From assembly GCF_000691225.1 (NCBI RefSeq), contig NZ_JMSZ01000030.1, positions 21,251-85,250 on the forward strand: DNA of 64,000 nt, read 5' to 3'. Shown here one piece after another: positions 19,275-28,533 of the stretch. This stretch comes from Nitrincola lacisaponensis. GTDB lineage: Bacteria > Pseudomonadota > Gammaproteobacteria > Pseudomonadales > Balneatricaceae. Both the position numbers and the translations under genes were made by a program. Below the pieces are notes generated by a model. The model did not search any database and was not told the origin of the DNA. It saw only the letters and a program-made list of their open reading frames with translations. Within the stretch, counting starts at the first letter, position 1. Each line of letters begins with the position of its first letter.

Positions 19275-20582
19275 TCAATCACGTGCATGCTTGACCAGAT
19301 CATCCACCACTTCCTGCTCAACATGCAGATCATCATCATCCTTCCGGGCTTGCGGCAACACCAGATTCAGCACAATCGCGACAATACCACAGAGGCTCAC
19401 ACCCTGCAGACTCATTGCACCATCGCCCAGCGCCATGCCACCGATACCGAACACCAGCACTGTCGCCACAATGACCAGATTACGCTGCTCTGCCATATCG
19501 ACGCGCGCCTTGATCAGGGTATTCATACCCACCGCTGCAATCGAACCAAACAGCAGAATCAGAATACCACCCATGACCGGCGTTGGAATGGTTTGCAGTA
19601 ACATGCCGAACTTTGCCACAAAAGCCAGCATAATCGCGAAACATGCCGCCCAGATCATAATGACAGGGTTGAAGGCACGGGTCAGCATTACCGCACCGGT
19701 CACTTCAGAATAGGTCGTGTTTGGCGGACCACCAAACAGAGCAGCCGCAGAGGTCGCCACGCCATCACCAAACAAGGTGCGATGCAGGCCCGGCTTTTTG
19801 ACATAGTCCTTGCCGGTCACATTACTGATGGCCAACATATCACCCACGTGCTCAATCGCAGGCGCTATTGCCACCGGAATCATGAACAGTATCGCCTGCC
19901 AGTGAAACTCCGGCATCACGAATGCGGGCATTGCCAACACAGGTGCATCGCGAACAGTGGAGAGATCCACCATACCCATCATCCAGGCAGCGATATAGCC
20001 CACCACTACACCACACAGGATTGGCAGCAACCGAAACAGACCGTGTGCAAACACAGCCACGGCACCAGTCGTAATCAATGCCGCCATGGCGACAATGATT
20101 GCGTCCTGATAGGGGTAAATCTCAAAGCTGCCATCACCAGCCTTGCCCATCGCCATATTGACCGCAATCGGCGCGAGTCCCAGACCGATCACCATAATGA
20201 CCGGACCGGTCACGACTGGCGGCAGTATGCGATGCAAAAAGCCAGGCCCCTTGAGACGCACCAAAGCAGCCAGACACATATAGGCAATCCCGGCAGCAAA
20301 CAATGCCCCCATCGTTGCAGGTACGCCCCAGGTCTGGACTGAATAGATAATCGGCGCAATGAATACAAAAGATGACGCCAGAAAAATAGGTACGCTGGCC
20401 CCTGTGATCAGATGAAACAGCAGTGTCCCCACACCTGCCGTAAACAGCGCCACACTCGGATCCAACCCGGTTAACAGAGGCATCAGCACCAGCGCACCAA
20501 AGGCCACAAACAGCATTTGTGAACCGGCTAGTGCGGTACGCCAATGGAAGGTTTTTTCGGTACCCGCCGTTACATCCTGCAT
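19275..20582 (-). CDS. uraA: Uracil permease (nucleobase:cation symporter-2 family)
   Basis: Inner membrane transporter, 435 residues with about 14 hydrophobic segments. Seen: LLFHLITGASVPIFLASSFVF (central part of the family helix 3 region), KGPGFLHRILPPVVTGPVIM, AIAPAIEHVGDM with the conserved Glu-His of the substrate site, and the GPPNTTYSE motif. Uracil rather than purine specificity is inferred from adjacent upp on the same strand. ATG at 20582 is preferred to a TTG seven codons upstream because GGAG lies eight bases before it. The ATG lies 38 bases past the upp stop. Confidence 0.9.
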   Translation of the reverse strand: MQDVTAGTEKTFHWRTALAGSQMLFVAFGALVLMPLLTGLDPSVALFTAGVGTLLFHLITGASVPIFLASSFVFIAPIIYSVQTWGVPATMGALFAAGIAYMCLAALVRLKGPGFLHRILPPVVTGPVIMVIGLGLAPIAVNMAMGKAGDGSFEIYPYQDAIIVAMAALITTGAVAVFAHGLFRLLPILCGVVVGYIAAWMMGMVDLSTVRDAPVLAMPAFVMPEFHWQAILFMIPVAIAPAIEHVGDMLAISNVTGKDYVKKPGLHRTLFGDGVATSAAALFGGPPNTTYSEVTGAVMLTRAFNPVIMIWAACFAIMLAFVAKFGMLLQTIPTPVMGGILILLFGSIAAVGMNTLIKARVDMAEQRNLVIVATVLVFGIGGMALGDGAMSLQGVSLCGIVAIVLNLVLPQARKDDDDLHVEQEVVDDLVKHARD

Positions 20583-20620
20583 AGAGTTCTCCACTCGATT
20601 CAATGTCTATCCCGCTTTAT

Positions 20621-21247
20621 TCAGCGGGTGCCAAAAATTTTATCGCCTGCATCGCCAAGCCCAGGAATGATGTAACCCTGCTCATTCAGGTGAGAGTCCA
20701 CCGAGGCTGTAAAAATATCCACATCCGGATGCGCCGCGGTCACCTTGGCAACCCCTTCCGGCGCTGCCACCAAAACCAGTGCACGGATACTGCTACAGCC
20801 CGCTTTTTTCAGCATCTCGATGGTGGCGATCATGGAGCCGCCGGTAGCCAACATCGGATCAACAATCAGTGCCATGCGTGAGTCAATATCACTGGCCAGT
20901 TTCTCGAAATAAGGTACCGGATCCAGCGTTTCTTCGTCACGATAGACGCCCACAACTGAAATCTTGGCACTGGGCACCAGCTCCAACACCCCATCCAGCA
21001 TGCCCAGCCCTGCGCGCAGGATCGGCACGACGGTAATTTTTTTGCCCTTGATGCGGTTTACTGTCACCGGGCCATTCCAGCCCTCAATTTCATAGGGCTC
21101 CAGCTCCAGATCCTTGGTCGCTTCATAAGTCAGCAAACACCCTACCTCGGCAGCCAGCTGTCTGAAGCCACGGGTACTCTTGTCAACAGACCGCATCAGA
21201 CCCAGTTTATGCTGGATCAATGGGTGTTTTATCTCATGCAGACTCAT
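20621..21247 (-). CDS. upp: Uracil phosphoribosyltransferase
   Basis: Pyrimidine salvage: uracil + PRPP to UMP. Seen: 208 residues; [19 protein letters not shown] start; [16 protein letters not shown] loop [25 protein letters not shown] uracil-binding tail. The ATG at 21247 with GAGAGG about 6 bases upstream is preferred over a frame 16 codons longer. Forms an upp-uraA uptake/salvage operon. Confidence 0.97.
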   Translation of the reverse strand: MSLHEIKHPLIQHKLGLMRSVDKSTRGFRQLAAEVGCLLTYEATKDLELEPYEIEGWNGPVTVNRIKGKKITVVPILRAGLGMLDGVLELVPSAKISVVGVYRDEETLDPVPYFEKLASDIDSRMALIVDPMLATGGSMIATIEMLKKAGCSSIRALVLVAAPEGVAKVTAAHPDVDIFTASVDSHLNEQGYIIPGLGDAGDKIFGTR

Positions 21248-21361
21248 GCCTAACCTCTCTATGCACTCAGTTAATCCCGTCACGGGCAATCTCATGTGTC
21301 AATTCTTAGGGAAAGCCCCTCGTATTTCAATCCATTTACACCTTATCTTGCGGCAGATCAG

Positions 21362-21390
21362 TTGCCCTTTGGCCCACAGACCAGTATTGT
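21362..21390 (+). promoter_or_regulatory. Candidate hpt promoter
   Basis: -35 TTGCCC (21362-21367), 17-base spacer, -10 TATTGT (21385-21390), 36 bases before the hpt start. Match to consensus is moderate (4 of 6 each). Confidence 0.35.
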
Positions 21391-21426
21391 TCTGCGTTTA
21401 GCAACTGCCCTCTACAGAGTTCATGC

Positions 21427-21987
21427 ATGTCACAGGTTGAATTGGAAGAAATCAAACAGGTCTATCAGGAAGCAGATCAGCTGTTCAGCACCGAGGAAGT
21501 GGATCAAGCCATCAGCCGCATGGCGGCTGCCATCAGCGCACGCTTAGGCGATCAGAACCCGGTTGTATTCTGCGTCATGAACGGTGGACTGGTGATCACC
21601 GGCCAGCTGCTGACCCGTCTGGATTTTCCACTGGAAGCCAGCTACCTGCACGCCACACGTTACCGCAATACAACCTCGGGGCACTCGCTGGAGTGGAAGG
21701 TTCCGCCCATGTCTGCCTTTCGTGGACGCCCGGTTCTGGTAGTGGATGACATACTGGATGAAGGCCATACACTGGTGGAAATCATGGAGCACTGCCGGCA
21801 TGAAGGCGCCAGCGAAGTCTATGCGGCTGTGCTGATTGATAAACGTCACGACCGCAAGGCCCGCCCCGGACTCAAAGCCGACTTTACCGGCCTGGAAATT
21901 GAAGACCGCTACATCTTCGGTTACGGCATGGACTACAAGGGATACTGGCGCAACGCCCCCGGCATTTTCGCCGTCAAAGGGCTTTAA
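21427..21987 (+). CDS. hpt: Hypoxanthine-guanine phosphoribosyltransferase
   Basis: Purine salvage enzyme, 186 residues. Seen: VFCVMNGGLVITGQL; PRPP-binding loop VLVVDDILDEGHTL; IFGYGMDYKGYWRN near the C-terminus. Slightly divergent from E. coli Hpt and of the type annotated as hypoxanthine-guanine phosphoribosyltransferase in pseudomonads. Divergent from upp, so uracil and purine salvage genes share one intergenic region. The stop codon falls in the loop of a hairpin. Confidence 0.92.
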   Translation: MSQVELEEIKQVYQEADQLFSTEEVDQAISRMAAAISARLGDQNPVVFCVMNGGLVITGQLLTRLDFPLEASYLHATRYRNTTSGHSLEWKVPPMSAFRGRPVLVVDDILDEGHTLVEIMEHCRHEGASEVYAAVLIDKRHDRKARPGLKADFTGLEIEDRYIFGYGMDYKGYWRNAPGIFAVKGL

Positions 21988-21998
21988 TCAGCCCTTTT
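21976..21998. terminator. Bidirectional terminator between hpt and parA
   Basis: Perfect 8-bp stem AAAGGGCT (21976-21983) / AGCCCTTT (21990-21997) with loop TTAATC, followed by T. The hpt stop codon (21985-21987) lies in the loop and the parA stop overlaps the other arm. Confidence 0.65.
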
Positions 21999-22767
21999 AT
22001 CCGCCATGCAGCTCGTTATAGAGCGCAATGAACTCCTGCGTCAGCTTGTGTGCAGGCGCCAGATGGATCAGTGGTCGCGCCTCATTGTGTGATTCTTTCA
22101 TTTTCACCGATGATGAAATACGCGACCGCATTACAGGTACAGTCTCCGCTTCCAGTTCTGCAACCATGCGCTGCGGCAGGCTCGCACGCGGCTGAAACTG
22201 GTTCACAACGATTCCTTCAACCGTCAGGGCCGCATTATGATCCGCCCGGGTTTCTTCAATATTATTCAACAGACTGTACAGCGCCTGACGGGCAAACTCG
22301 TCACAATCAAATGGAATCAGGCAGCGCTCTGCACCCGCCAGAGCCGACAAAGTAAAGAAATTAAATGCAGGCGGAGTATCGATATAGATGACATCGTAGG
22401 ATTCACGCAGCTCTTGCAAGGCATCTCTGAGCTTGTAAATTTTGTGCTTGCTTTCCAGCTTGGATTGCAGATCAGTCAAATCCGGATTCGAGGGGATCAA
22501 CCAGAGGTTTTCAAAGGGTGTAGGGTGTACATAGTTGCTCACCGGATGGGGTTTCAACTGGAACGCCAGTGTTTGCTCAAAAAAATCACGCATATCACTG
22601 TCTGGCAGGTTTGAATCATCACCCAGTAAATAGTGCGTTGAGTTGCATTGAGGGTCCAGATCCACTACCAGGGTTTTCAACCCATTGTGAGCACTGATCG
22701 CAGCCAGATTGACTGCAATACTGGATTTACCCACACCACCTTTCTGATTGAACACTACCCGAATCAT
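21997..22767 (-). CDS. Orphan ParA-family ATPase
   Basis: 256 residues. Seen: deviant Walker A KGGVGKSS (9-16) with signature lysine, VVDLDPQCNSTHYLL, and Walker B-like DVIYIDTPPAFNFF. No N-terminal DNA-binding domain and no parB in the window, and it is not near an origin, so it is not a standard chromosome or plasmid partition locus. ParA-like ATPases also position other cargo; the cargo here is unknown. ATG at 22767 has GAGAGG nearby; an in-frame start eight codons upstream is less likely. Convergent with hpt, divergent from aroQ. Confidence 0.85.
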   Translation of the reverse strand: MIRVVFNQKGGVGKSSIAVNLAAISAHNGLKTLVVDLDPQCNSTHYLLGDDSNLPDSDMRDFFEQTLAFQLKPHPVSNYVHPTPFENLWLIPSNPDLTDLQSKLESKHKIYKLRDALQELRESYDVIYIDTPPAFNFFTLSALAGAERCLIPFDCDEFARQALYSLLNNIEETRADHNAALTVEGIVVNQFQPRASLPQRMVAELEAETVPVMRSRISSSVKMKESHNEARPLIHLAPAHKLTQEFIALYNELHGG

Positions 22768-22856
22768 CTGCAGCCTCTCTAGCCTGAACATCTTTCGGCA
22801 CTATGCTACGAATGCGCCTGCCGGTCAACGGTCTGAAAGTCTGAGCCGGGATTTAT

Positions 22857-22870
22857 CGGCAAGCTTGCCG
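22857..22870. repeat. 14-bp palindrome between parA and aroQ
   Basis: Perfect palindrome CGGCAAGCTTGCCG in the 229-base divergent region, 90 bases from the parA start and 127 from aroQ. TGCCGGTYAA occurs twice nearby (22819 and 22866). A regulator operator is possible; nothing identifies the regulator. The rest of the gap shows no clear feature. Confidence 0.4.
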
Positions 22871-22996
22871 GTTAAATGTACTGAACGTCGCCTAACTGGC
22901 CGCCATCCGACAATTTAAGCCTGGTGAAATAGACATAGAGACGGTTTTCAGGCACACTACGACTTTTATCGTACCAGGACAGAACGCGGCTTAATC

Positions 22997-23437
22997 ATGG
23001 CTCGAATACTGCTGATCAACGGTCCAAATCTGAATCTACTGGGCACTCGTGAACCCCATATCTATGGCAGCCTGCGGCTGCAGGATATTGAAGCGATGCT
23101 CACCGCAGAGGCTGAGAAACTTGGCGTTGAGCTCAGTTGTTTCCAGAGTAATGCCGAGCACGCCCTGATTGATCGCATCCATCAGGCCCGCGATGAGCAG
23201 GTCAACTATATTCTGATCAATCCGGCGGCTTTTACGCATACCAGTATTGCACTGCGTGATGCGCTGGCCGGTGTGGCTATCCCGTTTATCGAGATTCACC
23301 TGTCCAACGTCCATGCGCGCGAGCCTTTCCGACACCACTCTTACCTGTCGGATCTGGCTCGTGGCGTCATTTGCGGACTCGGTACCGATGGCTATCGCTT
23401 TGCTCTTCAGGCCGCCTGTAACAACCTGAAGGGCTGA
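22997..23437 (+). CDS. aroQ: 3-dehydroquinate dehydratase, type II
   Basis: Shikimate pathway, third step. Seen: 146 residues; [16 protein letters not shown] start with catalytic region; [47 protein letters not shown]. Full length. aroQ-accB-accC order is widely conserved in gammaproteobacteria; accB starts 39 bases after its stop. Confidence 0.97.
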   Translation: MARILLINGPNLNLLGTREPHIYGSLRLQDIEAMLTAEAEKLGVELSCFQSNAEHALIDRIHQARDEQVNYILINPAAFTHTSIALRDALAGVAIPFIEIHLSNVHAREPFRHHSYLSDLARGVICGLGTDGYRFALQAACNNLKG

Positions 23438-23476
23438 TTTTTTTCACTCTCAATCCAATCAGAGAAGCTAAACAGA

Positions 23477-23932
23477 ATGGACATTCGTAAGGTTAAAAAA
23501 CTCATCGAGCTGTTAGAAGAGTCGAACATCAACGAAATCGAAATTAAAGAAGGTGAAGAGTCCGTTCGCATCAGCCGTGGCGGTACGGTAGCAGCGGCAC
23601 CTGTCTATCACGCACCGAATTACCAGCCAGCACCTCAGCCAGCTGCAGCGCCCGCGGCCGCACCGGTTGAAGCGGAGAAAGCTGAAGCCACACCGCGTGG
23701 TCATGTCGTACGCTCACCCATGGTTGGCACCTTCTACTCCTCACCATCGCCCAGCTCGCCTGCTTTTGTTGAAGTCGGCAAGCCTGTCAAGGTCGGTGAT
23801 GTCATCTGTATCGTCGAAGCCATGAAAATGATGAACCAGATCGAAGCTGACAAGGCTGGTATCGTCGAAGCGATTCTGGTTGAAGACGGACAGCCGGTTG
23901 AATTTGATCAGCCCCTGTTTACGATTGTCTGA
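23477..23932 (+). CDS. accB: Biotin carboxyl carrier protein of acetyl-CoA carboxylase
   Basis: 151 residues. Seen: N-terminal helix [17 protein letters not shown]; flexible Ala/Pro linker (about 38-70); biotinyl domain with the thumb-containing segment [18 protein letters not shown] and the biotinylated lysine K117 in EAMKMM. Carries carboxybiotin between AccC and AccAD. Followed by accC after 30 bases. Confidence 0.97.
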   Translation: MDIRKVKKLIELLEESNINEIEIKEGEESVRISRGGTVAAAPVYHAPNYQPAPQPAAAPAAAPVEAEKAEATPRGHVVRSPMVGTFYSSPSPSSPAFVEVGKPVKVGDVICIVEAMKMMNQIEADKAGIVEAILVEDGQPVEFDQPLFTIV

Positions 23933-23962
23933 TCAATTTACTGATGCAAGGATCTTTTCAAG

Positions 23963-25303
23963 ATGCTGGATAAAGTTCTGATTGCAAACCGCGGTGAAAT
24001 AGCACTGCGTATTCTGCGGGCATGCAAGGAGCTGGGCATACGTACCGTTGCCGTGCACTCACAGCCTGACCGGGACCTGATGCATGTACGTCTTGCGGAC
24101 GAGGCTGTGTGTATTGGCCCGGCACCTTCAGGCAAAAGCTACCTGAACATTCCTGCCCTGATCAGCGCGGCAGAAGTCACTGACTCTATCGGTATTCATC
24201 CCGGTTACGGCTTTTTGGCAGAAAGTGCAGCCTTTGCCGAGCAGGTAGAGCGCTCCGGCTTTACCTTTATCGGACCTTCTGCGGATGTAATCCGCCTGAT
24301 GGGTGACAAGGTCTCGGCCATTGCTGCCATGAAAAAGGCCGGTGTTCCCACTGTACCTGGATCTGATGGTCCGTTACCGGATGATAATGCTGAGCTGTAT
24401 GCGATTGCTGAGCGCATCGGTTATCCGGTGATTGTCAAAGCAGCTGCCGGTGGCGGTGGCCGCGGTATGCGCGTCGTACATTCAGAAGCCAGCCTGCTGA
24501 ATGCTATTCATGTCACACGTTCAGAAGCCGGCGCCGCCTTTGGTGATGATACCCTCTACATGGAGAAGTTTCTGGAGAAGCCTCGTCACGTAGAAATTCA
24601 GGTACTGGCCGATGGACAGGGTAATGCCATCCACCTGTTTGACCGTGACTGCTCAATGCAGCGCCGACACCAGAAAGTGGTTGAAGAAGCGCCAGCACCC
24701 ATGATTGATGAAACCGCACGCCAGGCTGTTTTCAAAGCCTGTGTGGATGCCTGCATTCACATCGGCTACCGTGGCGCAGGTACATTCGAGTTTCTGTATG
24801 AAGACGGGCAGTTCTATTTTATCGAAATGAACACCCGTGTTCAGGTCGAGCACCCGGTCACGGAAATGGTGACTGGCGTGGATATTGTCAAGGAACAGCT
24901 GCGCATTGCCTCTGGCATGCCACTGTCGTTCAAGCAGGAAGATATTCAGCTGCGCGGCCATGCATTTGAATGCCGTATTAATGCCGAAGACCCGAAAACC
25001 TTCCTGCCCTGCCCTGGCAAGGTATCTCATTTCCATGCACCGGGTGGCAACGGTATTCGCGTTGACTCACACCTCTACGATGGCTACACGGTACCTCCTC
25101 ACTATGATTCACTGATCGCCAAGTTGATCAGTTATGGTGAAGACCGGGCCACCGCATTGAAGCGTATGCAAAACGCACTGGATGAGACCATGATTGATGG
25201 TATTCGCACCAATATCCCGTTGCATATGGATATTGTCCGCGATGCCAACTTTATCAATGGCGGCGTCAACATTCATTATCTGGAGAAAAAGCTCGGCCTC
25301 TGA
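23963..25303 (+). CDS. accC: Biotin carboxylase subunit of acetyl-CoA carboxylase
   Basis: ATP-grasp enzyme carboxylating biotin on AccB. Seen: 446 residues; [30 protein letters not shown]; glycine-rich ATP loop [28 protein letters not shown]. Length and motifs are those of bacterial AccC rather than the longer propionyl- or methylcrotonyl-CoA subunits. Followed by a strong terminator. Confidence 0.97.
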   Translation: MLDKVLIANRGEIALRILRACKELGIRTVAVHSQPDRDLMHVRLADEAVCIGPAPSGKSYLNIPALISAAEVTDSIGIHPGYGFLAESAAFAEQVERSGFTFIGPSADVIRLMGDKVSAIAAMKKAGVPTVPGSDGPLPDDNAELYAIAERIGYPVIVKAAAGGGGRGMRVVHSEASLLNAIHVTRSEAGAAFGDDTLYMEKFLEKPRHVEIQVLADGQGNAIHLFDRDCSMQRRHQKVVEEAPAPMIDETARQAVFKACVDACIHIGYRGAGTFEFLYEDGQFYFIEMNTRVQVEHPVTEMVTGVDIVKEQLRIASGMPLSFKQEDIQLRGHAFECRINAEDPKTFLPCPGKVSHFHAPGGNGIRVDSHLYDGYTVPPHYDSLIAKLISYGEDRATALKRMQNALDETMIDGIRTNIPLHMDIVRDANFINGGVNIHYLEKKLGL

Positions 25304-25326
25304 GCAGGCTGAACGCTTCTTCCCCG

Positions 25327-25350
25327 AAAAGCCCGCTCCTGCGGGCTTTT
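25327..25350 (+). terminator. Terminator after accC
   Basis: AAAAGCCCGC-TCCT-GCGGGCTTTT, a 10-bp stem with T tail, 24 bases after the accC stop and 25 before prmA. Confidence 0.9.
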
Positions 25351-25374
25351 GTTTCATGTCAGGAACATAACATT

Positions 25375-26271
25375 ATGTCATGGTTGCAGATCAAAATTCC
25401 CGTCTCCCCTGAACAAGCCGATGCCTTTGAGGATCTGCTACTGGAAGCTGGCTGTGCTGCAGTGACCTTTCAGGACGCTGAAGACACACCTATCTTTGAA
25501 CCCGATCTTGGCACCACGCCACTGTGGCAATCCACCGTCGTGACCGGTCTGTTTTCCGCCGAACATGACCTGGAAACAACACTGAGCCATATCCGTGCCC
25601 GTGCGCCAGAACTCTTACCCGCTGGCCAGGCTGTTCCTCATATCCATGCAGAGATACTGGAGGATAAGGACTGGGAGCGAGCTTGGATGGACATGTACCA
25701 TCCGATGCAATTCGGGCAACGCCTCTGGGTCTGCCCAAGCTGGCGCGAAGTACCCGACCCACAGGCCGTTAACCTGTTACTCGACCCGGGACTGGCATTC
25801 GGTACAGGCACACACCCCACAACAGCCCTGTGTCTGGAATGGCTGGATGCCACAGAGCTGAAAGGCTTGCAGGTAATCGACTATGGCTGTGGCTCAGGCA
25901 TTCTGGGCATTGCTGCACTGCTACTGGGCGCCCAAAAGGTACTGGCTGTAGATATAGATCCGCAGGCGCTGCTGGCAACGCGTGACAACCTTCAACGCAA
26001 CCAGCTGGACGACGCTTGCCTGACCACGTACTTGCCACCAGAAGTACCCGAATGCCAGGCAGATCTGTTGATTGCCAACATTCTGGCCGGTCCGTTAATC
26101 CAGTTGGAGCCGGTGTTTAGCAAACTGCTCAAACCCGGTGGTAAACTGCTGCTATCCGGATTACTGGACCATCAGGCAGACGAAATACAGCAGGCCTATA
26201 CGGCCAACTTTGATCTGGATGCAGTCGCCACAAAAGATAACTGGATTCGTATTACAGCCCAACGTCGGTAA
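25375..26271 (+). CDS. prmA: Ribosomal protein L11 methyltransferase
   Basis: 298 residues. Seen: N-terminal L11-recognition domain (MSWLQIKIPVSPEQADAFE), LDPGLAFGTGTHPTTALCLE, SAM-binding motif I VIDYGCGSGILGIAAL, and the catalytic-domain motif LLIANILAGPL. Trimethylates L11 in E. coli. A strong terminator lies just upstream, so expression probably starts in the short gap or by read-through from accC. The DUF3426 gene starts six bases after its stop. Confidence 0.96.
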   Translation: MSWLQIKIPVSPEQADAFEDLLLEAGCAAVTFQDAEDTPIFEPDLGTTPLWQSTVVTGLFSAEHDLETTLSHIRARAPELLPAGQAVPHIHAEILEDKDWERAWMDMYHPMQFGQRLWVCPSWREVPDPQAVNLLLDPGLAFGTGTHPTTALCLEWLDATELKGLQVIDYGCGSGILGIAALLLGAQKVLAVDIDPQALLATRDNLQRNQLDDACLTTYLPPEVPECQADLLIANILAGPLIQLEPVFSKLLKPGGKLLLSGLLDHQADEIQQAYTANFDLDAVATKDNWIRITAQRR

Positions 26272-26277
26272 TGCATC

Positions 26278-27078
26278 ATGACTAAACAGGTCGCTCAATG
26301 CCCAGCCTGCAAAGCACGTTACAGTGTGACGCCAGGACAGCTGCGCATTGCGAATGGCAAGGTACGTTGCGGTCAATGTCTGACTGTTTTCGATGCCTTG
26401 CAGCGACCTGCAACACCGCCCTTGACGCCGCGGACGCCCCCTTCTTCCCCTGCGACCTCACCGGTTCAGCCCGAACCCAAACGTCAGGAAACAACAGCTA
26501 AAGCCATACCACCCCAGCCGGCTGATCCTCTGACACTGCTCAGCCAGTTGCGTGCAGATCCACCAGAACTGCATCGTCGCCCGCCACCCTCACGTCGTTA
26601 TGAAGGCTGGGCATTCAGTGGTTCTGTGCTGGCATTATTGTTACTGGCAGGCCAATATCTCTGGTTTGAGCGCGCGCAGCTTTCCAGCGATCCCTGGCTG
26701 ACAGATGTCTATCAGTGGAGCTGCCGATACCTTGACTGTACACTCCCAAGCCAGTCAGGACTCAAAGGTCTGCAAACAACCCACGTGCTGGTACGTCAGC
26801 TAGACTCTCCCGATGACGCTCTGGAGCTCCTGACCGGCTTGCATAACACCCACTCGCTACCCGTCAGCCTGCCACAGCTCAGAATTCACTTCAGCGATTC
26901 CAGCGGGCGTATTCTGGCAGCACGGGATCTGCTACCCGTCGAATATCTCCCAGGCTCTGACAGCACACAGATCGAACCAGGTGCACGTCTGAACATCCGT
27001 TTGATGATACAACGTCCAGCCACGGGACATCTGGGCTACGAGATCGACTGGATCGCCAATCCCGAACCGGAACACTGA
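26278..27078 (+). CDS. Zinc-ribbon (MJ0042) and DUF3426 membrane protein
   Basis: 266 residues. N-terminal zinc ribbon with CPAC (9-12) and CGQC about 20 residues later; a proline-rich linker (about 45-105); one membrane helix (about 117-132, FSGSVLALLLLAGQYLWF); then a periplasmic beta domain of DUF3426 type with DALELLTGLHNTHSLPVSLP. A zinc ribbon in the cytoplasm joined to an extracytoplasmic domain is typical of this uncharacterised family, often found next to prmA as here. Function unknown. Confidence 0.85.
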   Translation: MTKQVAQCPACKARYSVTPGQLRIANGKVRCGQCLTVFDALQRPATPPLTPRTPPSSPATSPVQPEPKRQETTAKAIPPQPADPLTLLSQLRADPPELHRRPPPSRRYEGWAFSGSVLALLLLAGQYLWFERAQLSSDPWLTDVYQWSCRYLDCTLPSQSGLKGLQTTHVLVRQLDSPDDALELLTGLHNTHSLPVSLPQLRIHFSDSSGRILAARDLLPVEYLPGSDSTQIEPGARLNIRLMIQRPATGHLGYEIDWIANPEPEH

Positions 27079-27106
27079 AACAGATCAAAAAATCATCAGA
27101 TTCGAC

Positions 27107-27135
27107 TTGGAGCCCTTCGCCTTAAGGGGTATCAT
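27107..27135 (+). promoter_or_regulatory. Candidate dusB-fis promoter
   Basis: -35 TTGGAG (27107-27112), 17-base spacer, -10 TATCAT (27130-27135), followed by a C-rich start region. The E. coli fis promoter also initiates with C and responds to growth rate; similarity here is suggestive only. Confidence 0.4.
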
Positions 27136-27216
27136 TGTCCCCCTTCCGAGAAATGACCCTGTTTTAAAGATGCGCTACGGCGTATCGGATATTTTCTGAC
27201 CCACGTAAGGTATGAC

Positions 27217-28197
27217 ATGTTCCGGATTGGCCCCTACAGCATCGATAGCAAGGTAATACTGGCACCGATGGCTGGCATCACTGACCGCCCATTTCGCCAG
27301 CTATGCCGACGGCTGGGCGCAGGGATGGCTGTGTCCGAAATGGTCATATCTGACACTGCTTTCTGGAAAACCCGCAAATCTGCTTTCCGACTCGACCATA
27401 CCGGTGAAGCCACACCCCGTTCCGTACAAATCGCAGGTTCCGACCCTGCCATGATGGCGGATGCAGCTCGGATGAATGCTGAACGTGGCGCACAAATTAT
27501 TGATATCAATATGGGTTGTCCTGCCAAAAAAGTGTGTAACCGGGCAGCAGGTTCAGCACTGATGCGAGAACCCGAGCTGGTCAAAGAGATTCTGGAAGCA
27601 GTGGTCAACGCCGTCGATCTGCCAGTAACACTGAAAATGCGTACTGGCTGGTGCCCGGAAAGCCGAAATGGTATTGAGCTGGCTCGTATGGCTGAAGCCA
27701 TTGGCATTCAGGCACTGGCTGTTCATGGACGCACGCGTGCAGACGGCTACCGTGGTGAAGCCGAGTATGACACCCTCGCACGGATTCGTGATGTCATTCA
27801 GATTCCGCTATTTGCCAATGGCGATATCGACTCACCCGAAAAAGCGCACCAGGTTCTGAGAAAAACCGGTGCAGATGCGGTCATGATAGGTCGTGCCGCC
27901 CAGGGACGCCCCTGGCTATTTCGTGAGATCGACCACTACCTGCGTACAGGCCAGACACATCCGGCCGCACCGCAGGATGAAATCAGCACAATCATGCAAC
28001 AACACCTGCAGGCACTTCACCGTTTTTATGGCGAAGTGCTCGGGTTGCGGATTGCGCGCAAGCACATTGGCTGGTACCTGCAACACTTTGAACAGGGACA
28101 GGCTTTTCGGAAGAGTTTCAATACAATCGAATCAGTAGAACGACAGAGCAGTGCCCTGGCCGATTTTTTGGCAGAACAGCGCCGCACTGCTGCCTGA
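27217..28197 (+). CDS. dusB: tRNA-dihydrouridine synthase B
   Basis: FMN enzyme reducing uridine in the tRNA D-loop. Seen: 326-residue TIM barrel; LAPMAGITDRPFRQLCRRLG; INMGCPAKKVC with catalytic Cys101; LKMRTGW; VHGRTRADGY; ANGDID; GRAAQGRPWLFREI. The dusB-fis gene pair is conserved across gammaproteobacteria, which supports the B subfamily. fis follows 16 bases after the stop. Confidence 0.96.
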   Translation: MFRIGPYSIDSKVILAPMAGITDRPFRQLCRRLGAGMAVSEMVISDTAFWKTRKSAFRLDHTGEATPRSVQIAGSDPAMMADAARMNAERGAQIIDINMGCPAKKVCNRAAGSALMREPELVKEILEAVVNAVDLPVTLKMRTGWCPESRNGIELARMAEAIGIQALAVHGRTRADGYRGEAEYDTLARIRDVIQIPLFANGDIDSPEKAHQVLRKTGADAVMIGRAAQGRPWLFREIDHYLRTGQTHPAAPQDEISTIMQQHLQALHRFYGEVLGLRIARKHIGWYLQHFEQGQAFRKSFNTIESVERQSSALADFLAEQRRTAA

Positions 28198-28213
28198 CAT
28201 CAGGATTAAGTTT

Positions 28214-28501
28214 ATGAACGCAATGGATAACAAAATTGTGAAAGACTCCCACCTCACACAACCAACCACGCCACCACAGACACTGCGTGACAATGTGCAC
28301 CAGTCGATGACCAGCTACTTCAAGCAGCTGGATGGCCAGCCGGTCACGGATGTGTACCAGATGGTGCTGTCAGAAATCGAAGCCCCGTTATTTGAAAGTG
28401 TCATGGCTTACACCAAAGATAATCAGACCAAAGCTTCTGAATTGCTGGGTCTGAATCGCGGTACGCTGCGAAAGAAACTGAAACAATACGGTCTCCTGTA
28501 A
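28214..28501 (+). CDS. fis: DNA-binding protein Fis
   Basis: 95-residue nucleoid protein. Seen: HQSMTSYFKQLDGQPVTDVY in the core, and C-terminal helix-turn-helix QTKASELLGLNRGTLRKKL. The ATG at 28214 (AGGA about 9 bases upstream) was chosen; a longer frame runs back into dusB and has no family match. Second gene of dusB-fis; expected to be abundant in early growth. Confidence 0.96.
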   Translation: MNAMDNKIVKDSHLTQPTTPPQTLRDNVHQSMTSYFKQLDGQPVTDVYQMVLSEIEAPLFESVMAYTKDNQTKASELLGLNRGTLRKKLKQYGLL

Positions 28502-28533
28502 TTCCTGAACCCACAAACTGGTCCGAGTAATTT

